DNA of 35,110 bases from Lentzea aerocolonigenes (GCF_000955955.1 NZ_JYJG01000246.1:1-35110); one strand, 5' to 3'; shown: positions 24,010 to 31,669, numbered from the stretch's first letter. Translations and numbers: made by a program. The notes: generated from the letters alone by a model not told the origin.

Positions 24010-25560
24010 CTAGCGCTGCAAGCGAAGTAGCCGCAACGCGAGCTGCACCTCCAGCACGCGGTCCGGCGACTGCCAGTCGCCGAGCAACGACGAGACCCGG
24101 TCGAGCCGTTGCGTGACCGTGTTGACGTGGAGGTGCAGCTCCGCCTTGGCACGACTCAGGTTCGCGCCGCACCGGAAGTAGACCTCCAGCGTGTGCACCA
24201 ACTCCGTGCCGCGCTCGGCGTCGTAGTCCAGCACCGGCCCCAGCACCGACCGCACGTACCCCGAAACATCGGCACGGTCGCCCAGCAGCACACCGACGAA
24301 CCCCAGATCGTCCAGCGTCGCGGCGTCCTTCTCCCGCCCCAGCTGCCGCAGCGCCTTCAAGCACCGCCTGGCTTCCTCGTAGGCCGCCGCGATCGCCACC
24401 GGCCCGGTGACCGGCCCGCACGCACCGACAGTGGCGTCCAATGCCTTGGCAACCTCACGAGCGACGCCGGTAGAGGTAGAAGGCAATGCCAGCACGACCT
24501 CACGGCCGCGAGCACCCGCCAGTCCCCTGTGGACGGACGCGTAGTGCGTCGCGCCGGAGAGATTCCCGTCCGCCACCAGAACCACGTGCGGCTCGGTCAG
24601 CTCGGCCCCGACCCGCCGAGCGCGAGCCAGCAACCCGGCTGGATCCCGCCCGTCCAGGATGTCGGTGATCAGCTCGCCGCGGACCTTGTTCTCCGCCTCG
24701 GCAACGGTTCTGCGCAGCAGCAACAACAACGCCGTCACCGCCGCCGACCGCTCGAACACCCGCCGATCGGCATCCGACAGGTCAGGCCGCCCGGACAACG
24801 CGATCCCGCCCAGCAGCTCCGAACCCGCCAGCACCGCGCACACCCACGCGCCGTCGAGCAGCACGGCCCGCCCGTTGGCCCGCACAGCCAGCGTCGGCAC
24901 CGAGTCCAGCACCTCGACCGGCCCGCCGAGCAACTCCCCCACGGCCGCCGCGACCTCAGCCGACGACCCGCCGCGCAAAACGAGGTCCGTGAGCCGGTCG
25001 TGGGCTTCCTCGGCCCGTTTCATGGCCTCGTTGTGCGACTGGATCGTGGCGAACAACGACGCCGTGTCGATCGCGATGGCCGCGTGATGAGCCAACGACT
25101 GCAACAACGCCACTTCCTCGGCCGGGAACTCGCGCGAAGACCGGTCGGCCGCGTAGAGCACGCCGATGACCTTCGAGTCGAGCTTCAGCGGCACGCCCAG
25201 GATCGCCACCAGGCCTTCGTCGTGCACGGCGGAGTCGATGGGGTTCGTGTGGTTGAACCGAGGATCCGCGAAGTAGTCGGACGTCGCGTACGGACGGGCG
25301 GTCTGCGCCACCAGCCCGCCCAGCCCCTCGCCGAGTCCCAGGCGCACCTTCTGGAACAGCGGCGAGAACGACCCGTCCGTCACCCTCATGTAGGTGCCGT
25401 TCGGGTCGTCGTTCATCGACAGGTACGACACGTCGGTGCCCAGCAGAGTCCGGGCCCTGCGCACGATCGAGCGGAGAACCGCGTCCGGGTCGCGCATGCC
25501 CGCGAGCTCGGACGCGGTCTCGAACAACGCCGCCAGTTCGGCCTCACGCCGTCGTGTCAC
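24010..25560 (-). CDS. GAF-domain PucR/CdaR-type transcriptional regulator
   Basis: A 516-residue regulator. An N-terminal GAF domain (about 10-165) includes LLGTDVSYLSMNDD, LGEGLGGLVAQTARPYATSDYF and VPLKLDSKVIGVLYAADRSSREF. A helical linker (AMKRAEEAHDRLTDLVL) and a middle GGDEF-like PucR domain follow. The C-terminal helix-turn-helix is at about 460-516, with LEVYFRCGANLSRAKAELHLHVNTVTQRLDRVSSLLG. PucR-type proteins usually activate catabolic genes in response to a metabolite. The GTG overlaps the transporter stop (GTGA), so it is the last gene of the bdhA-transporter operon and probably controls it; 3-hydroxybutyrate or a CoA-linked product could be the signal, by inference. Confidence 0.87.
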   Translation of the reverse strand: MTRRREAELAALFETASELAGMRDPDAVLRSIVRRARTLLGTDVSYLSMNDDPNGTYMRVTDGSFSPLFQKVRLGLGEGLGGLVAQTARPYATSDYFADPRFNHTNPIDSAVHDEGLVAILGVPLKLDSKVIGVLYAADRSSREFPAEEVALLQSLAHHAAIAIDTASLFATIQSHNEAMKRAEEAHDRLTDLVLRGGSSAEVAAAVGELLGGPVEVLDSVPTLAVRANGRAVLLDGAWVCAVLAGSELLGGIALSGRPDLSDADRRVFERSAAVTALLLLLRRTVAEAENKVRGELITDILDGRDPAGLLARARRVGAELTEPHVVLVADGNLSGATHYASVHRGLAGARGREVVLALPSTSTGVAREVAKALDATVGACGPVTGPVAIAAAYEEARRCLKALRQLGREKDAATLDDLGFVGVLLGDRADVSGYVRSVLGPVLDYDAERGTELVHTLEVYFRCGANLSRAKAELHLHVNTVTQRLDRVSSLLGDWQSPDRVLEVQLALRLLRLQR

Positions 25561-26840
25561 ACCCCAACCCTGTCACGTTCCTCCAGATCCGCACCACGGG
25601 TCTCCCGCGCCAGGGCGATCGCCGCCACCGTGATCACGCACGTGATCACCACGTACAGCGCGATCGGGAACGACGACTTGTACTCCTTCAGCAACGCCGT
25701 CGCGATCAGCGGAGCCAGCGCACCGGCCGCGATCGACGCCAGCTGGTAGCCGACGGACGCACCTGAGTACCGCACCCGCGTCCCGAACAGCTCCGAGAAG
25801 AACGCCGCCTGCGGCCCGTACATCGCGCCGTGCAGCACCAAGCCGACCGTCGTCGCCAACGTGATCCACACCGGGTCCTTCGTGTCGAGCATCGCGAAGA
25901 ACGCGAAGATCCACGCGGCCATGCCCACCGCGCCGATCAGGTAGATCGACCGCCGCCCGAACTTGTCCGACAGATGGCCCCACACCGGAATCGTCACCAG
26001 GTGCACTGCCGACGCGATCAGCACCGCGTTGAGCCCCACCGACTTCGACAGCCCGAGCCCGGTCACCACGTACACCAGGATGAACGCCGTGATCACGTAG
26101 TACGACACGTTCTCGGCGAACCGGGCGCCCATCGCGATCAGCACCTCGCGCCAGTTGTGCTTCAGCAGCAACAACGCCGGCGCCTTCTCCAGCTTCGGCG
26201 CCTTCTCCTGCGCGGCCAGGAAGACGGGCGACTCCGAGACGCTGAGCCGGATCCACAGACCGATCACGACGAGCACACCGGAGAGCAGGAACGGGATCCG
26301 CCAGCCCCACGCCAGGAAGTCCGCGTCCGACTGCACCGCCGCCAGCACCGCGAGCACGGCCGTCGCCAGCAGGTTCCCGCACGGCACACCGGCTTGCGGC
26401 CACGACGCCCAGAACCCACGCCGAGCCGGATCACCGTGCTCCGACACGATCAGCACGGCCCCGCCCCACTCACCGCCCAGCGCAAAGCCCTGCACCAGCC
26501 GCAAAAGCGTGAGCAGCACCGGTGCCAGCACGCCTACCGACGCATAGGTCGGCAGCACGCCCATGAGCATCGTCGCGCCACCCATCAGCAGCAACGACAG
26601 CACCAGCAACTTCTTGCGCCCCAGCCGGTCGCCGAAGTGCCCGAAGACCAGTCCACCCAAAGGCCGTGCCAGGAAGCCGATCGCGTAGGTCGTGAACGCG
26701 AGCAACGTGCCGTTCAAAGGGTCCGCGGTCGGGAAGAACAGCTTGTTGAACACCAGCGCCGCAGCAGACCCGTAAAGAAAGAAGTCGTACCACTCGACAG
26801 TTGTCCCGATGAGCGATGCGCCTACCACTTTCTTGATCAT
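25557..26840 (-). CDS. MFS transporter, MHS family, probable 3-hydroxybutyrate/carboxylate importer
   Basis: A 427-residue, 12-helix symporter with the MHS signature TTVEWYDFFLYGSAAALVF and GHFGDRLGRKKLL, plus HLSDKFGRRSIYLIG in the second half. The ATG at 26840 has GAGGAG 6 bases upstream; longer frames lack family similarity. It lies 10 bases after the 3-hydroxybutyrate dehydrogenase gene and overlaps the PucR regulator gene by 4 bases. MHS carriers import small carboxylates with protons, so uptake of 3-hydroxybutyrate or its oligomers is the natural inference. It is clearly related to the transporter at 4289-5572, but it sits in a different pathway context. Confidence 0.88.
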   Translation of the reverse strand: MIKKVVGASLIGTTVEWYDFFLYGSAAALVFNKLFFPTADPLNGTLLAFTTYAIGFLARPLGGLVFGHFGDRLGRKKLLVLSLLLMGGATMLMGVLPTYASVGVLAPVLLTLLRLVQGFALGGEWGGAVLIVSEHGDPARRGFWASWPQAGVPCGNLLATAVLAVLAAVQSDADFLAWGWRIPFLLSGVLVVIGLWIRLSVSESPVFLAAQEKAPKLEKAPALLLLKHNWREVLIAMGARFAENVSYYVITAFILVYVVTGLGLSKSVGLNAVLIASAVHLVTIPVWGHLSDKFGRRSIYLIGAVGMAAWIFAFFAMLDTKDPVWITLATTVGLVLHGAMYGPQAAFFSELFGTRVRYSGASVGYQLASIAAGALAPLIATALLKEYKSSFPIALYVVITCVITVAAIALARETRGADLEERDRVGV

Positions 26841-26850
26841 CGACAACTCC

Positions 26851-27582
26851 TCATTGAGCGGTCCAGCCGCCGTCGACGGCCAACGACGTACCAGTGACAA
26901 AACTGTTCTCGCACAACCACAGCACGGCATCGGCGACCTCGGAAGGTTCGATCAGCCGCTTCACCGCACTGCGCTGCAGGAAGATCTGGGACGAGACGTC
27001 TTCTTCAGAGATCCCGTGAAGGCGCGCCTGATCGGCGATCTGCTTCTCCACCAACGGAGTCCGCACATACCCGGGCGCCACGCAGTTCGACGTGACGCCG
27101 TGCGGAGCGCCTTCCAGGGCAGCGACCTTGGAGAACCCCTCCAGGCCGTGCTTCGCGGCGACATAAGCGGATTTGAACGCGGAGGCGCGCAGCCCGTGCA
27201 CGCTGGAGATGTGGACCAACCGGCCCCAGCCGCGCGAGTACATGTGCGGCAACACGTGCCGGGTCAACCGGAACGCGGCTCCGAGCATCAGTTCGAGCAT
27301 CGAGGAGAACCGCGGGACCGGGAACTCGTGAATCGGTGCGACGTGCTGGACACCTGCGTTGTTGACCAGCACGTCGACCTCGGCGGGCAACGCGTCCACC
27401 GGCGAGGTCAGGTCGAGAACGTGCCCGACCCCGCCGATCTCGGACGCGATGTCCCGCACGTTCGGGTCGAGGTCGACCAGATGAACCTTGGCGCCCTCGG
27501 CGGACAGGGCGCGGGCGCAGGCCAGGCCGATGCCGCTCGCGGCTCCGGTGACCAGCGCGGTGTGACCCGTGACACTCGACAT
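26851..27582 (-). CDS. bdhA: 3-hydroxybutyrate dehydrogenase (SDR)
   Basis: A 243-residue classical SDR. Cofactor motif TGAASGIG is at 12-19, Asp after the second strand (HLVDLD) indicates NAD(H), NNAG is in VLVNNAGVQHVAP, and the catalytic site is in SSVHGLRASAFKSAYVAAKHG. The H-G-L/F-K-S-A-Y-V-A-A-K-H-G pattern and QHVAPI are characteristic of bacterial D-3-hydroxybutyrate dehydrogenase, which makes acetoacetate. It is the first gene of the operon with transporter and regulator. The ATG has no ribosome site; TACCGT (27591-27596) ends 8 bases upstream, suggesting a leaderless transcript. A near-perfect palindrome at 27616-27638 lies upstream. Confidence 0.88.
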   Translation of the reverse strand: MSSVTGHTALVTGAASGIGLACARALSAEGAKVHLVDLDPNVRDIASEIGGVGHVLDLTSPVDALPAEVDVLVNNAGVQHVAPIHEFPVPRFSSMLELMLGAAFRLTRHVLPHMYSRGWGRLVHISSVHGLRASAFKSAYVAAKHGLEGFSKVAALEGAPHGVTSNCVAPGYVRTPLVEKQIADQARLHGISEEDVSSQIFLQRSAVKRLIEPSEVADAVLWLCENSFVTGTSLAVDGGWTAQ

Positions 27583-27615
27583 GACCGGAAACGGTAGGCG
27601 TCACCCGGCGTGATC

Positions 27616-27638
27616 AATATGTGCTCAAGCCACATAAT
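27616..27638. promoter_or_regulatory. AT-rich palindrome upstream of bdhA, possible operator
   Basis: AATATGTG-CTCAAGC-CACATAAT pairs at 7 of 8 positions. It lies in the divergent region between bdhA (minus) and the 35-residue gene (plus), 20-42 bases upstream of the putative bdhA -10. Its low GC stands out from the surroundings. The PucR-type regulator of the operon is a candidate binder, by inference. Confidence 0.5.
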
Positions 27639-27709
27639 GCCTGGTCGCTAGGTGGATTTAGCCAACATTTAGCGTCTCGATGGCATATGCGACGAGAAGA
27701 ACGGGTACA

Positions 27710-27738
27710 GGGGCGTAAGCTCCCGTCACCTGAACGGG
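27710..27738 (+). promoter_or_regulatory. Overlapping hairpins in the leader of a 35-aa gene
   Basis: GGGGC-GTAA-GCTCC (27710-27723) is a 5-bp stem, one G-U pair, with a GNRA tetraloop. CCCGT-N7-ACGGG (27722-27738) is a second 5-bp stem sharing two bases with the first, so both cannot form fully at once. They lie 28 bases before the ATG. No known riboswitch class was recognised. Confidence 0.3.
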
Positions 27739-27765
27739 GGAAGATCAGCAAGAGGGGGCAACACC

Positions 27766-27873
27766 ATGTCAGCGACGCCGATTTACGACGACCTCCTGCG
27801 CGAGCTCGAAGAGATCGCACAGGAGGCCGGGTTGACCAGCTCGGAGCCCACTTCCGAGCCCGTCAAGTCCTGA
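27766..27873 (+). CDS. Small protein, 35 aa, unknown function
   Basis: ATG preceded by AGAGGGGG at 7 bases spacing opens a 35-codon frame; about 85 percent of codons end in G or C, as in real genes here. The N-terminal half is a predicted acidic amphipathic helix (IYDDLLRELEEIAQEAG) and the tail is Ser/Pro/Glu-rich (TSSEPTSEPVKS). There is no Cys, signal peptide or membrane segment. I recognise no family. Its TGA touches the stop codon of the convergent LCP gene, with no gap. The roughly 180-base upstream gap holds the bdhA palindrome and two small hairpins. Confidence 0.55.
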   Translation: MSATPIYDDLLRELEEIAQEAGLTSSEPTSEPVKS

Positions 27874-28893
27874 CTACTTCGGGGGAGCGATCAGCTCGGC
27901 GGGCACCGGCTCGTCCTTGCTGATCAGGTCGAAGAGCTGAGAAGCCTTCTCCTTGTTCCACTGCACGACCGACTGGCCACCGATGTTCGGGGTGCCGCTG
28001 ATCGGCACCGTGCCGGAGGTCGCGTCGCTGATGTTCAGCGCTACGCTCGCCAGGTTCCACACGTGGTCGCCCTCGTTGACCGACACCGAGTCGGACGCGG
28101 CGCTCATGAGCGGCAGCATCCGGAACGGGTTCGCGAGCGTGGCCGGGCTCTTGACCTTCTCGAACAACGCGGACAGGAACTTCCGCTGGTTCTGCACGCG
28201 CTGCAGGTCGGAGGTCGCGAACGTGTAGCGGGTCCGCACGAACCCGAGCGCCTTCGCACCGTCGAGCTCCTGGCAGCCCGCGGGCAGGTCGATGCCGGCC
28301 ATCGGGTCCTTGATCGCCTCGTCGAGGCAGATGTCGACGCCACCCACCGCGTCGACGATGTTCGAGAACCCGCCGAAGCCGATCTCCATGTAGTGGTCGA
28401 TCCGCACGCCGGTGGCGCCCTCGACGGTCCTCGCGAGCAGCTGCGGCCCGCCGATCGCGAACGAAGCGTTGATCTTGTTGCGGCCGTTGCCCTCGATCGC
28501 CACGTAGGAGTCGCGCGGGATCGACAGCAGCACCGGCTTGGCGGCGCCGTTGTCCGGCAGGTGCAGCAGCATGATGCTGTCGGTGCGGCTGCCCGCCGCG
28601 TCACCGGTGGCGAGCTTGTCCTTCTGCTCCTGCGTCAGCCCGTCCCGTGAGTCGGAACCGACGAGCAGCCAGGTGGTGCCCGGCGTCTCCGCGGGACGGC
28701 CCTCGTAGTCCGGCAGCGCGTCGATCCGCTTCAGCGTCGAGTCGACGTAGAAGCCGAATCCGAGTGCGGCCAGCACCAAGACCAGCAACAGCACCAGAAT
28801 GACGCGTCCAGGACGCCTCTTCTTCTTGTACGGCCGCTGCGGCGGCATGGGACGCCGCGGCTGCTGGTAGCCGTGGTGATACCCAGCGCTCAT
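27874..28893 (-). CDS. LytR-CpsA-Psr (LCP) family cell-wall glycopolymer ligase
   Basis: A 339-residue membrane-anchored enzyme. A basic, Pro/Tyr/Gln-rich cytoplasmic tail (1-29) precedes one membrane helix (about 30-50), then an extracellular LCP domain: WLLVGSDSRDGL, RTDSIMLLHLPD, VLLSIPRDSYVAIEGNGRNKINASFAIGGP, DHYMEIGFGGFSNIVDAVGGVDICL and LGFVRTRYTFATSDLQRVQNQRKFL. The conserved Asp and Arg residues binding pyrophosphate-lipid and Mg are visible. LCP enzymes transfer glycopolymers such as arabinogalactan or teichoic acids from polyprenyl carriers to peptidoglycan. There is no C-terminal LytR_C domain. ATG start with a modest ribosome site (GGGG 9-12 bases upstream). Confidence 0.9.
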   Translation of the reverse strand: MSAGYHHGYQQPRRPMPPQRPYKKKRRPGRVILVLLLVLVLAALGFGFYVDSTLKRIDALPDYEGRPAETPGTTWLLVGSDSRDGLTQEQKDKLATGDAAGSRTDSIMLLHLPDNGAAKPVLLSIPRDSYVAIEGNGRNKINASFAIGGPQLLARTVEGATGVRIDHYMEIGFGGFSNIVDAVGGVDICLDEAIKDPMAGIDLPAGCQELDGAKALGFVRTRYTFATSDLQRVQNQRKFLSALFEKVKSPATLANPFRMLPLMSAASDSVSVNEGDHVWNLASVALNISDATSGTVPISGTPNIGGQSVVQWNKEKASQLFDLISKDEPVPAELIAPPK

Positions 28894-28968
28894 GTGTCGC
28901 CAACCCCGATCGCTTTAGATTCGCTTTGCAACTGAGGACGCGGTACGCCCGTTCAGGTTGCGACGAAC

Positions 28969-29355
28969 CTACCGGGGTGGCAGCACCAACGCTTCGAAAA
29001 GGCGGGTGACCTCGGCCGACGGGTCGTCGGTGAATCCTGTGTGCGCTGGTGAGGTCTGCACGATGGTGCTGCGCGGCGCCGTCAGCCAGCGGAAGCGTTG
29101 CCCAACCGTTGTCCGGCTGACCGGACCGGCGTCGGGCGTGCCGTCGCAGGAGTTCGTCAGGTGTTCCAGCGACGTCTCCAGCGTTTCGACGTCCAGCCGC
29201 GGGTCGAGGGCCCGCAGCCGGTCACCGTCCACATAGGTCTTCGCGCACAGGAAGTCCAAGTCGCGGCAGTAGACGATCACGCCGACGTTCATGAACTCGC
29301 CACGCTCCTGCCGCGGCACCGCCCGCAGCAGCGCGTACTCAAACACGTGCGGCAC
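28969..29355 (-). CDS. DUF3037 family protein, partner of a HipA-like kinase
   Basis: A 128-residue protein matching DUF3037: an N-terminal HVFEYALLRAVPRQERGEFMNVGVIVYCRDLDFLCAK block, then LDVETLETSLEHL and FRWLTAPRSTIVQTSPAHTGFTDDPSAEVTRLFEALVLP. The function of the family is unknown. The GTG start lies inside the 3' end of the HipA-like kinase gene (17-base overlap), so the two are translated together. The same gene pair occurs in many bacteria as far as I know; whether it forms a toxin-antitoxin or another regulatory module is not established. Confidence 0.85.
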   Translation of the reverse strand: MPHVFEYALLRAVPRQERGEFMNVGVIVYCRDLDFLCAKTYVDGDRLRALDPRLDVETLETSLEHLTNSCDGTPDAGPVSRTTVGQRFRWLTAPRSTIVQTSPAHTGFTDDPSAEVTRLFEALVLPPR

Positions 29356-30106
29356 GGGCGGCCTCCAGCTCGTCGGCCCAGCCGCGGTGCGCGAGGCGGT
29401 AGGTGAAGAAGTCCTTGTAGCGCTGACGAAGTTCCGCCGGGTCGCCTTCCAGCCACTCGTCCGGGATCAGCGCGAGCACCTCGTCGAGCAGCTCTGGCGT
29501 GATCTTCGCGGCCATCTCCGCGTCCACTTCGGACACAGATCCGGCGTTCGGCAGCATCGCGTGGTCCGACGCGTCCCACCTGTACTCCTTGGTAGCGGGA
29601 CGGTCCTCGCTCCAGGAGTAGTGGAAGTACAGCGCGGCGCCGTGGTCGATCAGCCACGGTTCGCGGTGCCACAGCAACATGTTCGGGTTGCGCCAGCTGC
29701 GGTCGACGTTGAGCACGAGAGCATCGAACCAGAGCAGCTTCGTCGCGAACTCCTCGCCGGGGTCGCGCACGACGGGGTTGAAGTCGAACGAGCCCGGCAG
29801 GTAGTCGAAGCCGATGTTGAGGCCACCGCTCGCCCGCAGCAGCTCCTGGACCTCCTGGTCCGGTTCCGCGCGCGCCAGCTCGGGGTCGAGGTGCACCAGC
29901 ACGATCTCGGGTATGCGGAAGCCCAGCCGCCGCGCCAGCTCACCGACGATGATCTCGGCGACCAGCACCTTCACGCCCTGTCCGGCGCCGCGGAACTTCA
30001 CCACGTACATACCCAGGTCGTCGGCCTCGACCAGCCCCGGCATCGACCCGCCCTCGCGGAACGGCGTCACGTACCGGGTGGCCGTGACCTCCCTCAACGA
30101 ATTCAC
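29339..30106 (-). CDS. HipA-like kinase-fold protein (stand-alone, 255 aa)
   Basis: A 255-residue protein resembling the HipA kinase fold. MYVVKFRGAGQG (about 33-44) supplies the ATP-binding Lys, EIIVGELARRLGFRIPEIVLV resembles the N-lobe helix and strand, and FDALVLNVDRSWRNPNMLLW (127-146) is the catalytic loop with Asp135 and Asn140/142. LIDHGAALYF (152-161) is the Mg-binding DFG-like motif. HipA itself is about 440 residues and inactivates GltX; this short form has no HipB-like antitoxin beside it, but overlaps a DUF3037 gene. The GTG at 30106 is 10 bases after the SRPBCC gene and has no clear ribosome site, so the start is uncertain. Confidence 0.75.
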   Translation of the reverse strand: MNSLREVTATRYVTPFREGGSMPGLVEADDLGMYVVKFRGAGQGVKVLVAEIIVGELARRLGFRIPEIVLVHLDPELARAEPDQEVQELLRASGGLNIGFDYLPGSFDFNPVVRDPGEEFATKLLWFDALVLNVDRSWRNPNMLLWHREPWLIDHGAALYFHYSWSEDRPATKEYRWDASDHAMLPNAGSVSEVDAEMAAKITPELLDEVLALIPDEWLEGDPAELRQRYKDFFTYRLAHRGWADELEAARAARV

Positions 30107-30116
30107 TGGCGCATGA

Positions 30117-30572
30117 TCACACGAACGCTTGCTGGAAGCCGAGCAGAATTCCTCCCCAGCCACCCTCGCCGCTGACGCCGCTCTCGACCCGTCCGGGCTT
30201 GGTGAAGTGCCGATCGAAGTTGCGATGCACCAGCTCAACGCGCGTGCCGTCGCCTTCCGACGTGAAGGTGATCTCCACTTCGGACGCCCGTGCCGGGTCC
30301 GGGTCGTAATCCCAGTCACCGTCGAGGTGCCAGGCCAGCAACAAGCGGGACGGCGGCTCCCACGCCAACACCTCACCCCACTCGCACTCGGCGCCGTCGG
30401 TGCCTACTTCATACCAACGACCGCCCTCGCGCGGTTCGACCACGACGTCCTGCAACTCGGCCGCGCCGATGTGGTGCGCGGCAGGCCACCACGTCACGAA
30501 CTTCTCCGTGAACACCTTGAACGCGTGGTCAGCGCCCGCGTTCACGAGCACCGATCTCCGTACCTCTGTCAT
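30117..30572 (-). CDS. SRPBCC (AHSA1/START-like) domain protein
   Basis: A 151-residue single-domain protein with the AHSA1-type helix-grip fold: RRSVLVNAGADHAFKVFTEKFVTWWP at the N-terminus, VEPREGGRWYEVGTDGAECEWGEVLAWEPPSRLLLAWHL in the middle and EVEITFTSEGDGTRVELVHRNF before the C-terminal helix. Such proteins bind hydrophobic ligands or act as Hsp90 co-chaperone-like factors; no specific ligand can be named. The ATG overlaps the arsR-type stop (ATGA), and ArsR-SRPBCC pairs are very common in actinomycetes, suggesting the regulator controls its own partner gene. Confidence 0.87.
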   Translation of the reverse strand: MTEVRRSVLVNAGADHAFKVFTEKFVTWWPAAHHIGAAELQDVVVEPREGGRWYEVGTDGAECEWGEVLAWEPPSRLLLAWHLDGDWDYDPDPARASEVEITFTSEGDGTRVELVHRNFDRHFTKPGRVESGVSGEGGWGGILLGFQQAFV

Positions 30573-30871
30573 GTCTCCTCCACCACCGCAGCGAAGTTCG
30601 CGAGTGCCTGACCCCAGACGTCGTCGAGGTAGTCGCGCATCGCGGCCACCCCGACGTGGTCGACTGAATACCGTCGACGAGTTCCCTCGGCTTCGACGCG
30701 CACCAGCCGTGCCTCCTTGAGCACCTTGAGGTGCTGGGACACGGCCGGCCGCGACACGGGCAACTCGGCGGCGATCTCGCCCACCGCCCGCGGCCTGGCC
30801 ACGAGCAGCGTGAAGATCTCGCGGCGGGTCGGGTCGCCGAGCGCCGCGAACGCCGTTTGGTAAGTCTCCAC
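30569..30871 (-). CDS. ArsR-family winged-helix repressor
   Basis: A 100-residue ArsR/SmtB-type regulator: FAALGDPTRREIFTLLVARPRAVGEIAAELPVSRPAVSQHLKVLKEARLVRVEAEGTRRRYSVD is the complete winged helix-turn-helix. No cysteine metal-binding motif is present, as in the SRPBCC-linked subgroup, so the ligand is probably not a metal. The GTG start lies 7 bases downstream of a -10 hexamer, implying a leaderless message. The -35 is a perfect TTGACA and a palindrome overlaps the -10, so autorepression is likely. Its stop is coupled to the SRPBCC gene. Confidence 0.9.
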   Translation of the reverse strand: METYQTAFAALGDPTRREIFTLLVARPRAVGEIAAELPVSRPAVSQHLKVLKEARLVRVEAEGTRRRYSVDHVGVAAMRDYLDDVWGQALANFAAVVEET

Positions 30872-30876
30872 GAACG

Positions 30877-30908
30877 GTAAGCTACGACTTACATAGTTAC
30901 CCTGTCAA
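30877..30908 (-). promoter_or_regulatory. Promoter and overlapping operator of the arsR-SRPBCC operon
   Basis: On the minus strand TTGACA (30908-30903) and TAGCTT (30884-30879) are 18 bases apart; the GTG start follows 7 bases after the -10. A palindrome GTAAG-N6-CTTAC (30877-30892) covers the -10, where a bound ArsR protein would block RNA polymerase. The -35 lies within the 3' coding end of the upstream SGNH hydrolase gene. Confidence 0.65.
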
Positions 30909-31628
30909 CGCCGCGAAGTAGGCGGCTTGGCCTGCCTTGTTCGGGTGGTAGGAGTCGTCCGCCGGGCTGACCAGCGCGTTGATCCAGGGCTCGTCCGCGC
31001 AGACGCCGTGGTCCGCAAACGCTTCCCTGACGTCGACATAGCGCGCGCCAGCCCGTGACGCGGCCGCCGAGATCACGTCGGACAGCTCGTCGGCGGCGTC
31101 GTTGAGCGCCTGCCGCTTCCGCGCGGACAAGGTGCGGCACCCGTCGTCCGGCGTGAACAGCCGCGGATATCCGAGCACGACGAGCTGGGCGCTCGGCGCG
31201 GCCTCCTTGATCGCCGCGTAGGTGGTGTCGAGCCGGCCGGGCAGCTGGTCACGGGCGAAGGCTCTGGCCTTCTCGACCCGCTTCTCGCACGAGCTGTTGC
31301 CGTTGAGCGTGCAGGTCGTCAGCACGTCGACGAACCCGAGGTCGTTGCCGCCGATGGTGATCGTCACGAACGACGTGGCCGGCGACAGAGCTTTGAACTG
31401 CGACTTCAACGACTTCGTGGTCGCACCGGAGCACGCCACGAACTTGAACGACGGGAAGTCCTCGCCCTGCAACGCCGGATAGGCGTTCGAACTTCGGCGG
31501 CACGAGCTGTCCACATAGGAACCAGCGCCCGCACCGGACGCGTAGGAGTCGCCGAGTGCGACGTACTCCGGCGCGAACGGTGCGGGCGCCATGAGAGCTA
31601 CCGCGAGTACCCCAGCCATAAGACCCAT
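30897..31628 (-). CDS. Secreted SGNH/GDSL hydrolase (lipase-like)
   Basis: A 243-residue SGNH hydrolase. A short hydrophobic N-terminus (MGLMAGVLAVALMAPAPFAP) acts as signal peptide or anchor. Block I is ALGDSYASGAGAG with nucleophile Ser28, the block II Gly is likely in CSGATTKSL, block III is ITIGGNDLGF with the Asn, and block V is DDSYHPNKAG with the catalytic His. Six Cys residues in the mature part match the three disulfides of Streptomyces rimosus / S. coelicolor extracellular lipases. Substrate is probably an ester lipid or acetylated glycan. The start could instead be Met4. An adjoining promoter for arsR begins within its last codons. Confidence 0.85.
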   Translation of the reverse strand: MGLMAGVLAVALMAPAPFAPEYVALGDSYASGAGAGSYVDSSCRRSSNAYPALQGEDFPSFKFVACSGATTKSLKSQFKALSPATSFVTITIGGNDLGFVDVLTTCTLNGNSSCEKRVEKARAFARDQLPGRLDTTYAAIKEAAPSAQLVVLGYPRLFTPDDGCRTLSARKRQALNDAADELSDVISAAASRAGARYVDVREAFADHGVCADEPWINALVSPADDSYHPNKAGQAAYFAALTG

Positions 31629-31669
31629 AAGGGCCGGAGTACCACTGTGGATGATCGACTAGAAGGGCA

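Noticed and set aside
27621..27923. 100-codon plus-strand frame across the 35-aa gene
   Set aside because: Out of frame with the well-supported 35-codon gene, no ribosome site, and runs into the opposing LCP gene.
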